From contig CM028333.1 of assembly GCA_016647705.1 (NCBI GenBank), forward strand, positions 6,975,616 to 7,039,615: DNA of 64,000 nt, in the 5' to 3' direction. Made by a program: the position numbers and the translations under genes. Under the pieces are notes generated by a model. It made no database searches and was not told the origin of the DNA. It saw nothing but the letters and a program-made list of their open reading frames with translations. Shown here piece after piece: positions 1 to 11,046 of the stretch. This stretch comes from Eucommia ulmoides (Eukaryota > Streptophyta > Magnoliopsida > Garryales > Eucommiaceae). Numbering within the stretch: the stretch's first letter is position 1; each line of letters begins with the position of its first letter.

Positions 1-671
1 AAGAAGGCATATCCTACGGATGTTACGGTACCGTTGCAACTCCCGATCGTGAGGTTAAAACGATCACTAGGGCTGGCCAGCGTGTGTGTGTTTGAGGTGT
101 GTGTTTGAGATGATGTTTTGAGATGTGGTGTTTTACTTATACTAGGTGATTTATTATTTATTATAATGATTGGCATGATTTTTATACTAAATGGTTTTGA
201 ATGGAATTTATATATAGTGCTTTATTTTCATTGCTAATATTATGAAGATTTTTACGAGCTACGTGATATTTATATATTTAAGCTTGATCCATTTAGATGT
301 TGTAGAATAAATTATTATTATTATTATTATAAAAATATTTTTACAAAGAAGGCAGTACACTCGCAGGTGAAATAGTTAGGAGTCGGTCGGTTTCCTACTG
401 GCGCTAGATAGAATTATGCGGATCTCGCGATAGAGTCATTTGAGAGAAATTTTGAGACGAGGTGTCAAAGATGAATTTAAGTGAGATTCATGGGATTAGT
501 TTGGTTGTTCTTATAATTGGGACGGTGTATCCTTATCAGATGGAATTATGTATATGTTGTATAGATGTAAATTTTATATATTGTCGTATTGTAGTTGGTT
601 AGTCAGATAGGTAATGTCATATCGACGTCACGCCGGCCCCACATGACGGGTGTCCAGGGTGGGGTGTGACA
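1..671 (+). repeat. 3' part of an LTR (chromovirus-like)
   Basis: AT-rich sequence with no long reading frame, ending in the LTR-like terminus GGGTGTGACA at 662-671. The stretch just before it (about 600-660) is richer in GC. This resembles the right end of plant Ty3/Gypsy Tekay/Del-type LTRs. The left boundary lies outside the window, and no target-site duplication can be tested. Family assignment is by resemblance only. Confidence 0.45.
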
Positions 672-1030
672 TACTCCCCTTTAGTTTTTGGTTAGGATGT
701 TATTAAACTCATTCTAATTTAAATGTTTATGTAAATTATAATTTGACCCCTAAAAGTTACAATTTAAATCACCCAATTCATATTGGAAACCGTCCCGTTA
801 TTTTTGAAATATTATAAAAATGCAACTAAAATTATTTGTATTTAAAAAAAATCAGGGTCTTACATGGCCAATGCTCTTTGTTCGGATTCAAGAGAAATCG
901 ACTTACAACGCCAACGGCATAAGTGACATGTAGTCTCATGCATACCATAACATACATTAAACTACCAACTATTGAAGCATAAGATATGTTCTTCATTTCA
1001 TCCTCACTTGAAATACACTGACTTGAACTT
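672..1030. other. Intergenic, no gene seen
   Basis: AT-rich spacer between the LTR end and the first small Copia-like element. A GGGTCTTACA motif near 855-864 resembles an LTR terminus and suggests another eroded fragment, but no partner end is visible. Confidence 0.4.
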
Positions 1031-1035
1031 AACTT

Positions 1036-1240
1036 TATAGAGAATAGAAATGGCTTGTGATTTTATTATTATCAAAATATCTCTATCTGCACAAAAGACT
1101 AATAACAATAAAAGGTAATACAATACACAATAAAAAAACAATTTAAATGCTAATTAAATAAAGAAATAATATTATGGAAATCGATAGTAGGTGAACTCGG
1201 TTCGATGGGTGAACTCGGTGACTTGGGTTATACTCTAACA
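1036..1240 (-). repeat. 3' LTR of element A
   Basis: About 205 bp, closely matching 2171-2374. It is the downstream LTR because the element reads on the minus strand. Immediate left flank is the AACTT target duplication. Confidence 0.85.
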
Positions 1241-1308
1241 TGCCTGCAAGATAGAGCTCTGTTATGAGAGTCCAATCTTGTTCTTGAGTAAAAGAAAATG
1301 AGCCTGGG

Positions 1309-1557
1309 CTAGAGGCTTGGTGTAACCAGTGTCTGGCTTATGGTTGGCTTGTTGAAGCACTTTTTTGGAACATTTGGGGGCACGCTGTAGCGAGCGGTGG
1401 TGCGCTGTAACGCGTAACATGCGGTGTCTCTCCAAATAAGTGTTTTGTCCCAAACACCAACCCTTGACTTGCAAAGGGCCCTCAAGTGCTGCATCTTATG
1501 GATTGGAGGCACGCTGTAATTGGTAGGATTTATTTGCAATGTAGCAGAAATTGTCAT
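1309..1557 (-). CDS. Small ORF of element A, unknown function
   Basis: An 82-codon frame starting at ATG 1557-1555; it is open further upstream to give 108 aa from 1635. The protein aligns along about 70 residues with the ORF at 4006-4233 of element B: shared start M-x-I-S-A-T, a KMQ-x-LR block, CK, KTL-x-WRD, CY-x-LQRT and PP-x-V. There is a single one-codon length difference. I do not recognise a domain. The conserved spacing of Cys and basic residues could be a remnant of a Gag nucleocapsid-like region or a captured host exon. That two diverged copies both stay open suggests past coding constraint, but translation is unproven. Confidence 0.4.
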   Translation of the reverse strand: MTISATLQINPTNYSVPPIHKMQHLRALCKSRVGVWDKTLIWRDTACYALQRTTARYSVPPNVPKKCFNKPTISQTLVTPSL

Positions 1558-2170
1558 GGTTGAAATTTGTTGGGAGAGGAATTTTGATTTTGGGAGAGAG
1601 AGAGAGAGAAAGAGAGATAGGCCACAGATACTCAAGAGATATGAGAAATACAGATAGATCTATCGTGTGTGCGTGCGTGATAATTTAAAGGGGGAAACCC
1701 AGAGGAACAATCTATAGATTGTTGCACGTGGGTTGATGCGCGTAATTGAGTAAAGATTTTGTCCGGAGTTGCATAGGAAAACACGGGAGTTCATCCAATG
1801 GCAGAATGGTGTTTGGTAGGTGTATGTTATTGGGAAAAAACAGAGGATTTTTTTTTTTTTTTTTCTTTTTTAGCACAGTAAGTGAAGATTGAGACAAACA
1901 AGGACAAAGTCTAATTAATCAGCTGAGGATCTGAAACAGGGTATAATTCTATGGAGATGGAGAAGAAAAAGTAGGAGGAAGACGATCAGAGAGAGAAGTG
2001 GGTATTTCAAAAGAGCAAATAGTAGGAAAAAAATTGAAAATTGTGTAGGAGAACTTATTTCATGGCAGCTGCCGTTGGAGTTCGTAGCCGGAGGCCATGA
2101 ATGCCGGTAGCGGCTGTAAACTCTCTCTCTATAGGCGACTACGGTTTTTGGATCAAGTGCTCCGATACCA

Positions 2171-2374
2171 TATAGAGAAAGAAATGGCTTGTGATTTTAT
2201 TATTATCAAAATATCTTTATTTATACAAGAGACCAATAACAATAAAAGGTAATAAAACACACAATACAGAAACAACTTAAATACTAATTAAATAAGGAAA
2301 TAATATTATGGAAATCGGTAGTAGGTGAACTCGGTTCAATGAGTGAACTCGGTGACTTGGGTTATACTCTAACA
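2171..2374 (-). repeat. 5' LTR of element A
   Basis: About 204 bp, adjoining the Met-tRNA primer-binding site at 2159-2170. The right flank is the second AACTT copy. Confidence 0.85.
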
Positions 2375-2745
2375 AACTTGAAGTGACTTGAATGTACTTT
2401 CTATTTTTAGGAAGAAGAAATCTTAATAATTTTTTTTTTCTTCTTAAAACAAAACTTTGATTTATTTTTTTTTGGGTAATTTTGGAAAACAAAAGTTATT
2501 TTTTTTCCGACTTTGTTTTTCTCTTTTGAAATTGATTTTTTTTTTAGAAAATTAAATTTTTTTTTGGAAGGCAGGTAGGTTGTTTATTTATTTATCTATT
2601 TTTTTCCTTCTTCTTATGTGTCTATGTTTTTGTTTTTGCTTCTTCTTTTAGTTTGGGATTTTTTATTTTTTATTTTTTAAATTTTCTTGTGTTTTTCCTT
2701 TGTTTTTCATGTATTTGCAAATTGAATCCTTTCAAATCCTAAAGA
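2375..2745. other. T-rich spacer, no gene
   Basis: Long T tracts between elements A and B. No reading frame with recognisable product, and no structural element seen. Confidence 0.4.
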
Positions 2746-2912
2746 TGTTACTATAGGACATTATGGAAAGTCAAATGAATATTTTATTTATAATAATTTT
2801 CTTTTAATATTTCTCTTATTTATGTATTTTCCTTATTCATGTATTTTATTAATGTACTATAAATACTTCAAAATCTTTATCAATAAAGTAATGCAATTTC
2901 ATTTCTTCTACA
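2746..2912 (+). repeat. 5' LTR of element B
   Basis: 167 bp, TG start, TACA end, abutting the Met-tRNA-type primer-binding site at 2913-2924. Contains a TATA-like CTATAAATA at about 2860. Confidence 0.7.
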
Positions 2913-4005
2913 TGGTATCCGAGCATTCGATCTAAAAATCCTAACCGCCTATAAAAAGCAAAAGTTAATAGCCACCGCCGGCCTTCATAGCCTCCGGCTA
3001 CAAACTCCGACGGCGGTTGCCATGAAACAAGTTCTTCTACCCATTTCTCAATTCTTTTTCCTTCTAAATGTCATTTTACTCAATTTCTACTATTTGCTAG
3101 TACCCATTTTGTTTTCCACATCCTACTTCCTCATCCCTTTCCTCTTTCCATTCATCTAAAGATGGTTTATCACATTCAGTTCTTTTCGTCTTTATGGTAC
3201 GTCGAGGCTTAGGTGGATTTCTTTTATTGTGGCACTTTTTGATTTCTCCATTTAGTGTTGAACTCTTGAATGAAGGCTCTATTTTCACTTTATTGTTCTT
3301 GAGTTCATCAACTTTTCTCTTGACGTACCAGAAACATTCACATCTCTCTCTCTCTCTAATCTTTCTTTCTACAAAAGTCAGCATCTTCCTTTGTCTTTTC
3401 CTCTTTTCTCTCTCTTAGAGCTAAATCAGCTGAAACAATGGATGATGATTGGGATCTCCACGCGGTGGTCCGAGGCTGAAAACAAATCATCGAAAACTGA
3501 ATAAACAGAAATTCCAACTCAGAGATGGCCATTTCCTCTTCTTCCCAGATCTGTTCAAACCCAGAAACAACGCCGGATTTACACCATCTCTACAAGCCCT
3601 TCCTCACAAACCGGAAAATGTTCTCCAACTGCAGAACCATCAAATACCCATTTCGCCCAACACCAAAAAAAAAAAAAAAACACAAAATTTGCGACCCATA
3701 TTTCCTACTTCCCTTTACCTTCCAAACACCAATACAACCATCTCCCCTATGTTCTCTCTCTCCAACGCTCCCCTGATCTCCTAATTTGCCTTGTTACGAA
3801 ATTCATGCAGAAAAGCTCGCTCTCCATTTTTCTAACTCAGGAGTCCTTTGGTAGAGATTCAATCTCTCTCTTTCTCACGCACGAACAAAAGATATATCTA
3901 TTATTATTTCTCAAATCTCTGGACTATTTGTGGTTCACTGTATTCGTGATCCATCTCTATCCCTCTCTCCTAAATCAAAAATTCGTCTCCCAACGGATTT
4001 TAACT

Positions 4006-4233
4006 ATGGCGATTTCTGCTACATCGCAGATAAACTTTGCCGACTACAGCGCACCTCCAACTCACAAGATGCAGCAGTTGAGGGGGGGCATCTGCAAGTT
4101 AGATGTTCGTACCTGCGGCAAAACACTTGTTTGGAGAGACAACACTTGTTACGTGCTACAACGCACCAACGCTAAATATAGCGAGCCCCCAGATGTTTCA
4201 AGAAAGTGCTCCAACAAGCCTCCCAGCAACTAG
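4006..4233 (+). CDS. Small ORF of element B, unknown function
   Basis: A 75-residue frame from ATG 4006, open further upstream from 3805 (142 aa). It is the plus-strand counterpart of the ORF at 1309-1557, with the same ordered blocks and about two thirds identical residues by eye. It lies in the 3' half of the element, as in A. No membrane segment or recognised motif is seen. The downstream sequence after the stop also resembles A when read with stop codons, so the ancestral frame may have been longer. Confidence 0.4.
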   Translation: MAISATSQINFADYSAPPTHKMQQLRGGICKLDVRTCGKTLVWRDNTCYVLQRTNAKYSEPPDVSRKCSNKPPSN

Positions 4234-4332
4234 ATACTGACAACATGCACCAAGCCACTGGCATGAACTCATTTTCTTCTACTCAAGATCCAAGATTGGA
4301 TTCTCCTCACAGAGCTCCAACTTGCAAGGGCA

Positions 4333-4547
4333 TATAAGAGATTATGGAAAGTCAAATGGAGAATAATACCTTTTCTGATTATAGAAAGAAGAGATTAGGG
4401 AAAGTCAAATTAATATTTTATTTATAGTAGTGTCCCTTTAATATTTTCCCTTATTTATGTATTTTCCTTATTCATATATTCTACTAATGTACTATAAATA
4501 CTCCAAAATCTCTATCAATAAAGTAACGCAATTTCATTTCTTCTATA
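4333..4547 (+). repeat. 3' LTR of element B
   Basis: Same sequence as 2746-2912 with an extra internal segment (two copies of a GGAAAGTCAAAT-containing stretch). The left boundary is approximate because the TG terminus is degraded. Confidence 0.65.
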
Positions 4548-5690
4548 GTTACATCATTTGGTTGCATTTTCAAAATCTTCTATGCATAAATTATGTAATA
4601 ACAAAAATTTCATGCCCTACTGCTCTTGTGAGGATTTGGGCAACACTTTGAGTTAGGATCACTATAAGATTCATGGCTTCAACTAATGCATCCTAAAAAA
4701 TGTTTGATTCTCAAATTTTCAGACCTCTCACGTCCTATAGGTACAACCATCTTCAGTCGTTGATCCTAGTAAGGTGCTTTTAATGTTGATACTGACAGAT
4801 AAATCAACACAATCTGATGTATCTACAGCTAGTCCTCCAGGGTGTCATCACCGGGACCATATGGATGCAATGCTAGGCGCTCATGACTCAAGAAGAAATT
4901 ACAATTATTGCATAATGTATGGACAGAGAGTAAGAGAAGAGCTGATAGACAAATATGGAATCTAAAGGTAAGCAACTAAATACGGAAAGTTAAATTCACT
5001 CATGCATCCTTGTTGCAAACTAATTAAAAGAATAAGGAATAATAAAGTGATGAATGGATAATATACGTCGAATTAATTTGAATTTGATTATACATCTTTA
5101 AGCTTGACCCACTAACTGCCCCTAGTAGAGTCGTCTGCTGACGCACCTCGAAAAAAATTCCAGTCTTTATTTGAAACACTTTTGAAAAATGATTTTTGAA
5201 ATCTTAATATTTTGGGGGGGAAATTGGGACTCCGTGAGTGCTACGTTTTTTAAAAGTAGTTTGGGTCAAATTTTAAAGAAAATGGGCCACCACCTACAAT
5301 TGAGTTGAATTGGTGTATTGGGTCATTGGAAAATTTTAAAAATATCATTTATTTATTTATTTTAAAATGACTCAAAATTTGACTCCAACTTATGGTCTAA
5401 CAAAAGAGATTCAAAAAGTCTGGAGACCGATTATACTTAGAGAAGGTGTTAGGTACCTCAAGACACCCATCCGAAAACGGCACCTATGTCTAATAAAATT
5501 TTAACTAAATTAGTGCAAATGATTTGACTTATCCATACAAGACTTTAAAATCTGTTTCTGATTAAATTGTAATATTTTTTTTAGAATAAGATGAAAATAT
5601 TTTATTTGATTTTTAAAAATATTCTCCCGGTATAATTGCTTCTCAATTATGTTTGGAATTGACAATTTTGATTCCCGGGGGGATTTTGAT
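4548..5690. other. Repeat-derived intergenic sequence
   Basis: No gene recognised. The stretch around 5110-5510 (a GGGACTCCGTGAGTG block, then a GGTGTTAGGTACC block) looks like a decayed LTR-type repeat. A 63-codon frame at 4774-4965 is open and ends next to a GTAAGC donor-like motif, but nothing supports it as an exon. Confidence 0.35.
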
Positions 5691-7700
5691 ACGATGAATC
5701 TTAAAATTAGAATAAGTTGGCAATTTCACCCAAAAAATTATTTGGGAGAACGATACGTGGGATGAATGACAAATGCATGAAAATAATTTAGTCGTTTATT
5801 TGTTTTATGGTATGGACTTGGCAAAGCCAATATTGATGAAAAATAAAAAATAAAAATCTTTGATTTTTGATTGGAAAATATGGTTTGAAAAAAGACTCAT
5901 CATTTTTATGAACTTAGAAAAATACACGATCTAATCAGATATTTGGGTAACAACTAGAAAAATTACTTTTGAAATCTAATTTTTTGTATTACATTTTTTT
6001 TTGGAAGAAAACGTGATTGCTTGGAATCACTGTTTGTTGAGAAAAGCGTATTTTGGATTGAATTTTTTTTTTCATCTCTGATAAAGTTTTTAAAAATAAA
6101 AATAAAACGTGATTTAATCGCATACAAGAGTTCTTACACTTTCAAAAAAATGTGACTTCAATTTGATTTTTTTTTAGAACTAAAAAGCATGGTTTTAAAT
6201 TTCAGAAAAAAATCATAATTTTGATTTGATGATTTTTTTGAGAAAAAGATAATAATCTTTATCCTTTTGAATGTGGTTTTTTTAGTTAGTTTTTTGTTGT
6301 TGTGTTTTTTTAAACATGGAAAACATGTTATGGGGACTTATTCTTGATCCTAACAGCAGAAAAATCACCACCTTTGCGCGCTCCGGGAAAGATACATGAG
6401 TGGACTTCTGTGGTTTTATTAAAATTCTAGTGTTCTAAAAAAAAATGTACATAAATTAGCTAACTAAGTATTATAATTCTATTTGGAGTATAATAATACC
6501 TAAAAAAGTTAAGAGATAAGGTATGATTGATCAATAGTGCAAATAGAGAGCACTATCCATAAGTTAATCTGTTTTAACTTCAGTATAAATCCTTTATGTT
6601 TTGAATTGTGTTTTAGTAATACTCCCTTATATCTCCAATCAAATGTTTTCAATTAAGATTTGCATTGGCTACCGCCGGTACCACTCTCTTTCGCCACCTG
6701 TCGTTGCCCACCGTCGGACCTCGTGACTATTTTTTAGTGTATTTTTTAGTTACGTATAATTATTCTTTTAATATGTTAGAATAATTGAGAAATGGAATGG
6801 TGAACATGAAACAATTTTATCATGTCCAGGAAAACAGTGTTCATTACAGAGATATATAATAAGAATATTTATAGGGGGCTAAATGAACCCTAGGGTTAGG
6901 GTTTTGACCTAATGGATCAAGCCCATATATTACATTAACATTAACAAAATGTATTCTTAAGTATATTTTTCAACTGTATTTTTAGTTACATTTATGTAAT
7001 TTTCTGGTTACTAGAAAATTAATTAAATGTTACTAAAAAATTATAACTGAAGTGTATATTAAAAAATATTGCTAAGAAGTAATTGAATGTAACTAAAAAT
7101 AATTCCGGCAATTTGAGTTTCGGCAACCAATGGTAGTCGAAATCTGACAGTCAGAGTCCAACGACCAACGATAGTGGGGCAGCAGTTGGTGATGTAACTC
7201 TAATTAAAATAATAGTTTTTTTTTAAATTCTAAAAAATATGACTAAAAGTAAACTAATTATTTACTTTAGGACTTTCTATTAATTTAATGTCATTATTAT
7301 AGCCTCCCATCTGTCCCAAAAATAAATTAGACTAAAATAATTGTGTTTTTAAAATTTAATTTAAATTATAGATTAATAGAGTAATTTACAAATCAAATAA
7401 TTAAAAATCACACTCTTTCCGTCTTAAATTTGACTTTCTACAAAAAAAATTAGGTAGTACTTAAATATTTTAATTCTACCCTATTATCTTTATTGAGAAT
7501 GATGTGAATGTGTGGTTGTTAAGAGAGTTATTTGAAAAAACAATAATAATAAATTATATTTGTTAACAAAATGGACAATTAATTAAGTAATGATTGATGT
7601 GGGACATAATATTCATAGCTACAAGATTTCTTACTAATATGAAAAATTTGACCCCGACAATGCTTTGCGGTTGGAAGTAAATTCAGATTCTGTAGGGGCG
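5690..7700 (+). promoter_or_regulatory. Duplicated RGLG upstream region, copy 1
   Basis: Colinear with 25020-28258. Shared landmarks are the ATTTGGGAGAACGATACGTG block near 5740, the GTATGGACT site at 5810, the TTATGGGGACTTATTC block near 6330 and the ATATTCATAGCTACAAGA block near 7610. It lacks the insertions seen in copy 2 and so serves as their empty-site control. Just upstream of the pseudogene start it is shorter than the intact copy, so part of the proximal promoter/5' UTR has probably been lost. Confidence 0.65.
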
Positions 7701-10568
7701 ATGGACGGCAGAAGCTCAAGAGAGGCACCTTCTTCTTCTTCTTCTTCTTCTTCTTCTTCTGCTCGTTTATCTTCATTCAACTATCATGGCTACCCTCACA
7801 ACAACTTTGGGTCTCAAATCCCACAGACACAAAGCCTGCTGCTCGACAGAAGGTACTCCAAGATAGCCGATACCTACAAAACTTTGGACGAGGTAAGACT
7901 TGTTAAAAAGAAAAACCTTAAATTCTCAGAAATGTCGCTTATTATTACTTGTTACTCAGGTAACTACAGCTCTTGCCAATGCTGGACTAGAGTCCTCTAT
8001 TCTCAATGTTGGTATCGATTTCACAAACAACAATGAGTGGACAGGTTTGCCTAGATTTCATTACAAACTTTTGTTTTACTTCTTTATCATTTCTATAAGT
8101 AAACATCAACTCGGGACTTGCCAAAAAAAAAAAAAAAAATGAAAACCGTTTTTCTTTTGATGAAAATCAGGTTCACGGTCTTTCAACAGGCGAAGCTTAC
8201 ACAGCATTGGATATGCTCTGAATCCCTATGAACAAGCAATTTCCATCATTGGAAAAACATTGTCTGCTTTTGATGAGGATAACCTCGTTCCTTGTTTTGG
8301 ATTCGGAGACAGTTACTAATTTAAGAGACTCACTCAATATTGTTTAACTATGTACTTTTTCTCATATATATAATCTACTTTTATTTTTATTTTTGCAGCC
8401 ACAACGCATGATCAAGATGTATTTAGTTTCTACTCAGATGCAAGCTTTTGTAATGGATTTGAGGAAGTATTGTGACGATACAGAGAACTAGTACCCCATC
8501 TTCGACTTGCTGGTGCGCCTCCTTCTACGTGAACCCAACCTTTTCTCTGCCAGATTGTTCCTTTAGATCATTTTATTTTTTTTGTTGCAGGACCAACATC
8601 ATTTGTGGCAATCATTGAAATGGGCATGACAATTGTTGAGGAAAGCGGAGGCCAGTACCATGTTTTACTCATAATTGCTGATGGCCAGGTACTTCACCCC
8701 CCCTCCTTCCAATCAAAATAAAATATTTATTTTTTATTTTTATTTTTGTGCATAATTCGACAATCTCCATGAAAAATATCCGGTCTATTAGGTGACGAGG
8801 AGTGCTGATACTCCATGAGGTCATTTCAGTGCACAAGAGCAAAAGACCATTGATGCTATTGTGAAAGCAAGGTAAAGGTTCTATTTTTCTTATTATTGAG
8901 CACTTTTGGGGGGTTTTCAAGGCCGAATTTCTAATGTGCTTTTTTTTAATTTCAGTGAATATCCACTGTTAATAGTTGTAGTTGGGGTGGGCGATGGTCC
9001 TTGGGACACAATGAAGGAGTTCGATGACAACATTCTTGCTCGAGCTTTTGATAATTTTCAGGTTTCCAAGTTTTCCTCCACATAATTAAATGCAACATTT
9101 TTTCGTATTGGAAAAATAATTACATGTAACATGTCACATATAGTTTGTGAGCTTCACGGAGATTATGCAGAAGACTGTTGATCCATTGAGAAGAGAGACC
9201 GAATTCGCTTTGGCCACCTTACTGGAGATTCCATCTCAATATAAAGCCACTCTTGAGTTCAATATATTAGGGTAAGAAAAAAGGGTTTTATTCAACCATT
9301 TTTTTTTGTTTGCGAAAATCAAAGCTATATTTTTCTTGTTTTTTAGCAGTCATAGGACGGGTAATGCTCCAAACAAAATTCCTCTTCCTCCTCCTCCTCC
9401 TCACGTCAACGTGTCTTTCATCAATATCCCAAACACTCCTCGTTCAACCAGTTTCCAGCAAAATGCCATGAATTCAACTTCTCTTCATAATGATCGGGTA
9501 ATGAAGCTGCATATTGGGTTCTTGTTTTTTGGTTAAATCGTACTTTGCACTCTTGATGTTTGCGGACAATATCACTATGCCGTATGATGTTTTAATTGTT
9601 TTAACGTACTCCATGAATTTTAATTTTTGTTTCTAATTGGTTCATACAGCTTGTTTTGGGCATCTTTAGTTACTAGAGTAACAACACATGCATATCATCA
9701 TAATTGAGAAAAAATTTAGAAGAAACGATTAACACGTGTGATGCAAGTGTTGCTGCTCTAGCAATTACAATGGCCAAAACATGTCACTTCGACCAATTGC
9801 AAACGAAAATAAATATTTAAAGAGAACATCGCAAAAATTAAAACATCAGGCGGCACATTGAGATCGCGCTCAAATTTCAAGGGTGTAAAGTGCGATTTAC
9901 CCTCCTTTTTTTAGGACTACTACTTATTTTACCCCATTTCTTTGTGATACAGATCTGCCTTATTTGTCTAAGTAATCCCAATGACATGGCTTTTAGCTGT
10001 GGGCATCAGGTAATTAAGGCCTCGTTTGGTTACTGTTTCCGTTTTCATTCTCGTTTCCGTTCTTGCTCCCAAAATTTTGAGATTAATGTACGAAAACGTG
10101 TTTGGTAAACATGTTATTGTTCTCAAAATTTTGTGAGTATTTTCTAAATTCTTTAAGAATTTGAAAAACAAAATAATGTTGTTTCCTATTCACTCCCACA
10201 AAACAATTCCTACCACCACCCGCCGACCACTCTACATTTAAAGAAACCAAACGTGTTACTTGTTTTTGTTCTCATAAATTAAAGAAACATTTTCAGGACA
10301 ATGATGGTTACTGCACGTTGTTCCTATTCCCGAAATACTCCGGAAAAGAAATAAAATTCTCATACCAGTTTATTGAAAGTAGAAACAGAAAAGCGAAAAC
10401 ACTGACCAAACACCACTACTTTTATCCTTTTCTTCCTATATATATATAAGTTTGTTTTGATGTTCTGAAATCTTGTTGGAGCAAACTTGCTGCGAATGCG
10501 GAATCAACCTTCAGTTATGCACAATTTGCCAGAGCTCAATTACTACCAGAATCAAGCTCTATTCTTAG
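7701..10568 (+). pseudogene. RGLG: RGLG-type RING/copine pseudogene
   Basis: Paralogue of the intact gene at 52062-54802, with all eleven exons in place: 7701-7892, 7960-8044, 8171-8311, 8399-8512, 8591-8688, 8792-8871, 8956-9061, 9144-9271, 9347-9497, 9953-10009, 10485-10568. Exons 2-8, 10 and 11 match the intact copy in length. Exon 9 is 27 bp longer, in frame. Lesions: TGA at 8473-8475 (codon 165, Gly codon in the intact copy), a second TGA at 8816-8818 (codon 219), and the last intron ends AA instead of AG at 10483-10484. Amino-acid damage: codon 2 is Asp where the intact copy has the Gly expected for N-myristoylation, and the MIDAS motif DxTxS reads DFTNN. The RING cysteines are still encoded. 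Any product from the normal start would be 164 aa without RING. Not a functional ligase unless read through. Confidence 0.9.
10018..10418. mobile_element. Harbinger-like MITE in last intron of pseudogene
   Basis: The last intron of the pseudogene carries about 400 bp absent from the intact copy, beginning GGCCTCGTTTGGTTAC next to TAA and ending CTGACCAAACACC. The GTTTGGT/ACCAAAC inverted ends resemble the PIF/Harbinger-type MITEs at 55436 and 60143. The right boundary is approximate. Confidence 0.55.
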
Positions 10569-10668
10569 GGTATATTGTCTGAACAATTATAATAATTTCA
10601 TTGGTATAAAACACCTTGTACAGTTTGCAGCAAAAATGTACAATACAGGGCTATAATGTAATTTGTGA

Positions 10669-10916
10669 CTAGTAGTAATAGTTCTGTTGACGAATAGTAA
10701 TAGTTTTGTTGCTGCTCGGCTTCGGGAACAAAAATGAGACAACAAAGAACTCTGCAGTTGCCATCCATCCGGCTCCTTCAAGTGCTGGTTCGATTCACCT
10801 TGTTCAAACTCGGATCTCCTCGTTCTTTTAGCGCATTAAAAAAAATATCGAGCGATCACATTCTGTATTTTCATGAATTGGGATTTGTATTTTCTGTATA
10901 CTGCGAATCTCGCCAT
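10669..10916 (-). pseudogene. GLE1: Last exon of GLE1, pseudogene fragment
   Basis: Counterpart of GLE1 last exon 54906-55178. It keeps the acceptor context (CAG then ATGGCG at 10916) but has a 25-bp deletion, which removes a codon block and shifts the frame, plus several substitutions. It lies convergent with the RGLG pseudogene exactly as in the intact locus, which shows that the duplicated unit included the end of GLE1. The rest of GLE1 is absent here: homology to the last GLE1 intron continues only to about 11046, where an LTR begins. Confidence 0.85.
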
Positions 10917-11046
10917 CTGTATAAACAAGGGTTTCAAACACAAGCACATTTTTATATGATTTTTTTTTTAGGTATAATATATGCATACAAATTATATTTT
11001 AGTTTATTTTAACTATGAAATTACACATCTAGTTGTTATTAACTTG

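Larger units (their letters stand above)
1036..2374 (-). mobile_element. TRIM-sized Copia-like LTR element A
   Basis: Element on the minus strand, 1339 bp, bounded by near-identical direct repeats of about 205 bp (1036-1240 and 2171-2374). A perfect 5-bp target-site duplication AACTT flanks it at 1031-1035 and 2375-2379. Read on the minus strand the LTR starts TGTTAGAG. Next to the 5' LTR a primer-binding site TGGTATCGGAGC (complement of 2159-2170) fits the initiator-Met tRNA site typical of plant Copia elements. The internal region is only about 930 bp and encodes no protease, integrase or RT, so the element must be non-autonomous. It carries one short ORF shared with the neighbouring element B. 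Confidence 0.85.
2746..4547 (+). mobile_element. TRIM-sized Copia-like LTR element B
   Basis: Plus-strand relative of element A, placed head to head with it (5' ends facing each other about 370 bp apart). 5' LTR 2746-2912 begins TGTTAC and ends TTCTACA. The primer-binding site TGGTATCCGAGC follows directly at 2913. The 3' LTR (about 4333-4547) matches the 5' LTR but carries an internal duplication of about 50 bp. The leader after the PBS, a Gly/Pro-codon-rich stretch near 2970-3020, matches the equivalent stretch of element A at about 2060-2110 on the opposite strand. The LTRs themselves differ in sequence from those of A. No clear target-site duplication was found, and there is no pol. Confidence 0.75.

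Noticed and set aside
4774-4965. 63-aa frame followed by GTAAGC
   Set aside because: No homology recognised, no partner exon, repeat-rich surroundings.
6888-6906. CCCTAGGGTTAGGGTTT, telomere-like
   Set aside because: Only two TTAGGG-like units; chance or tiny interstitial remnant.
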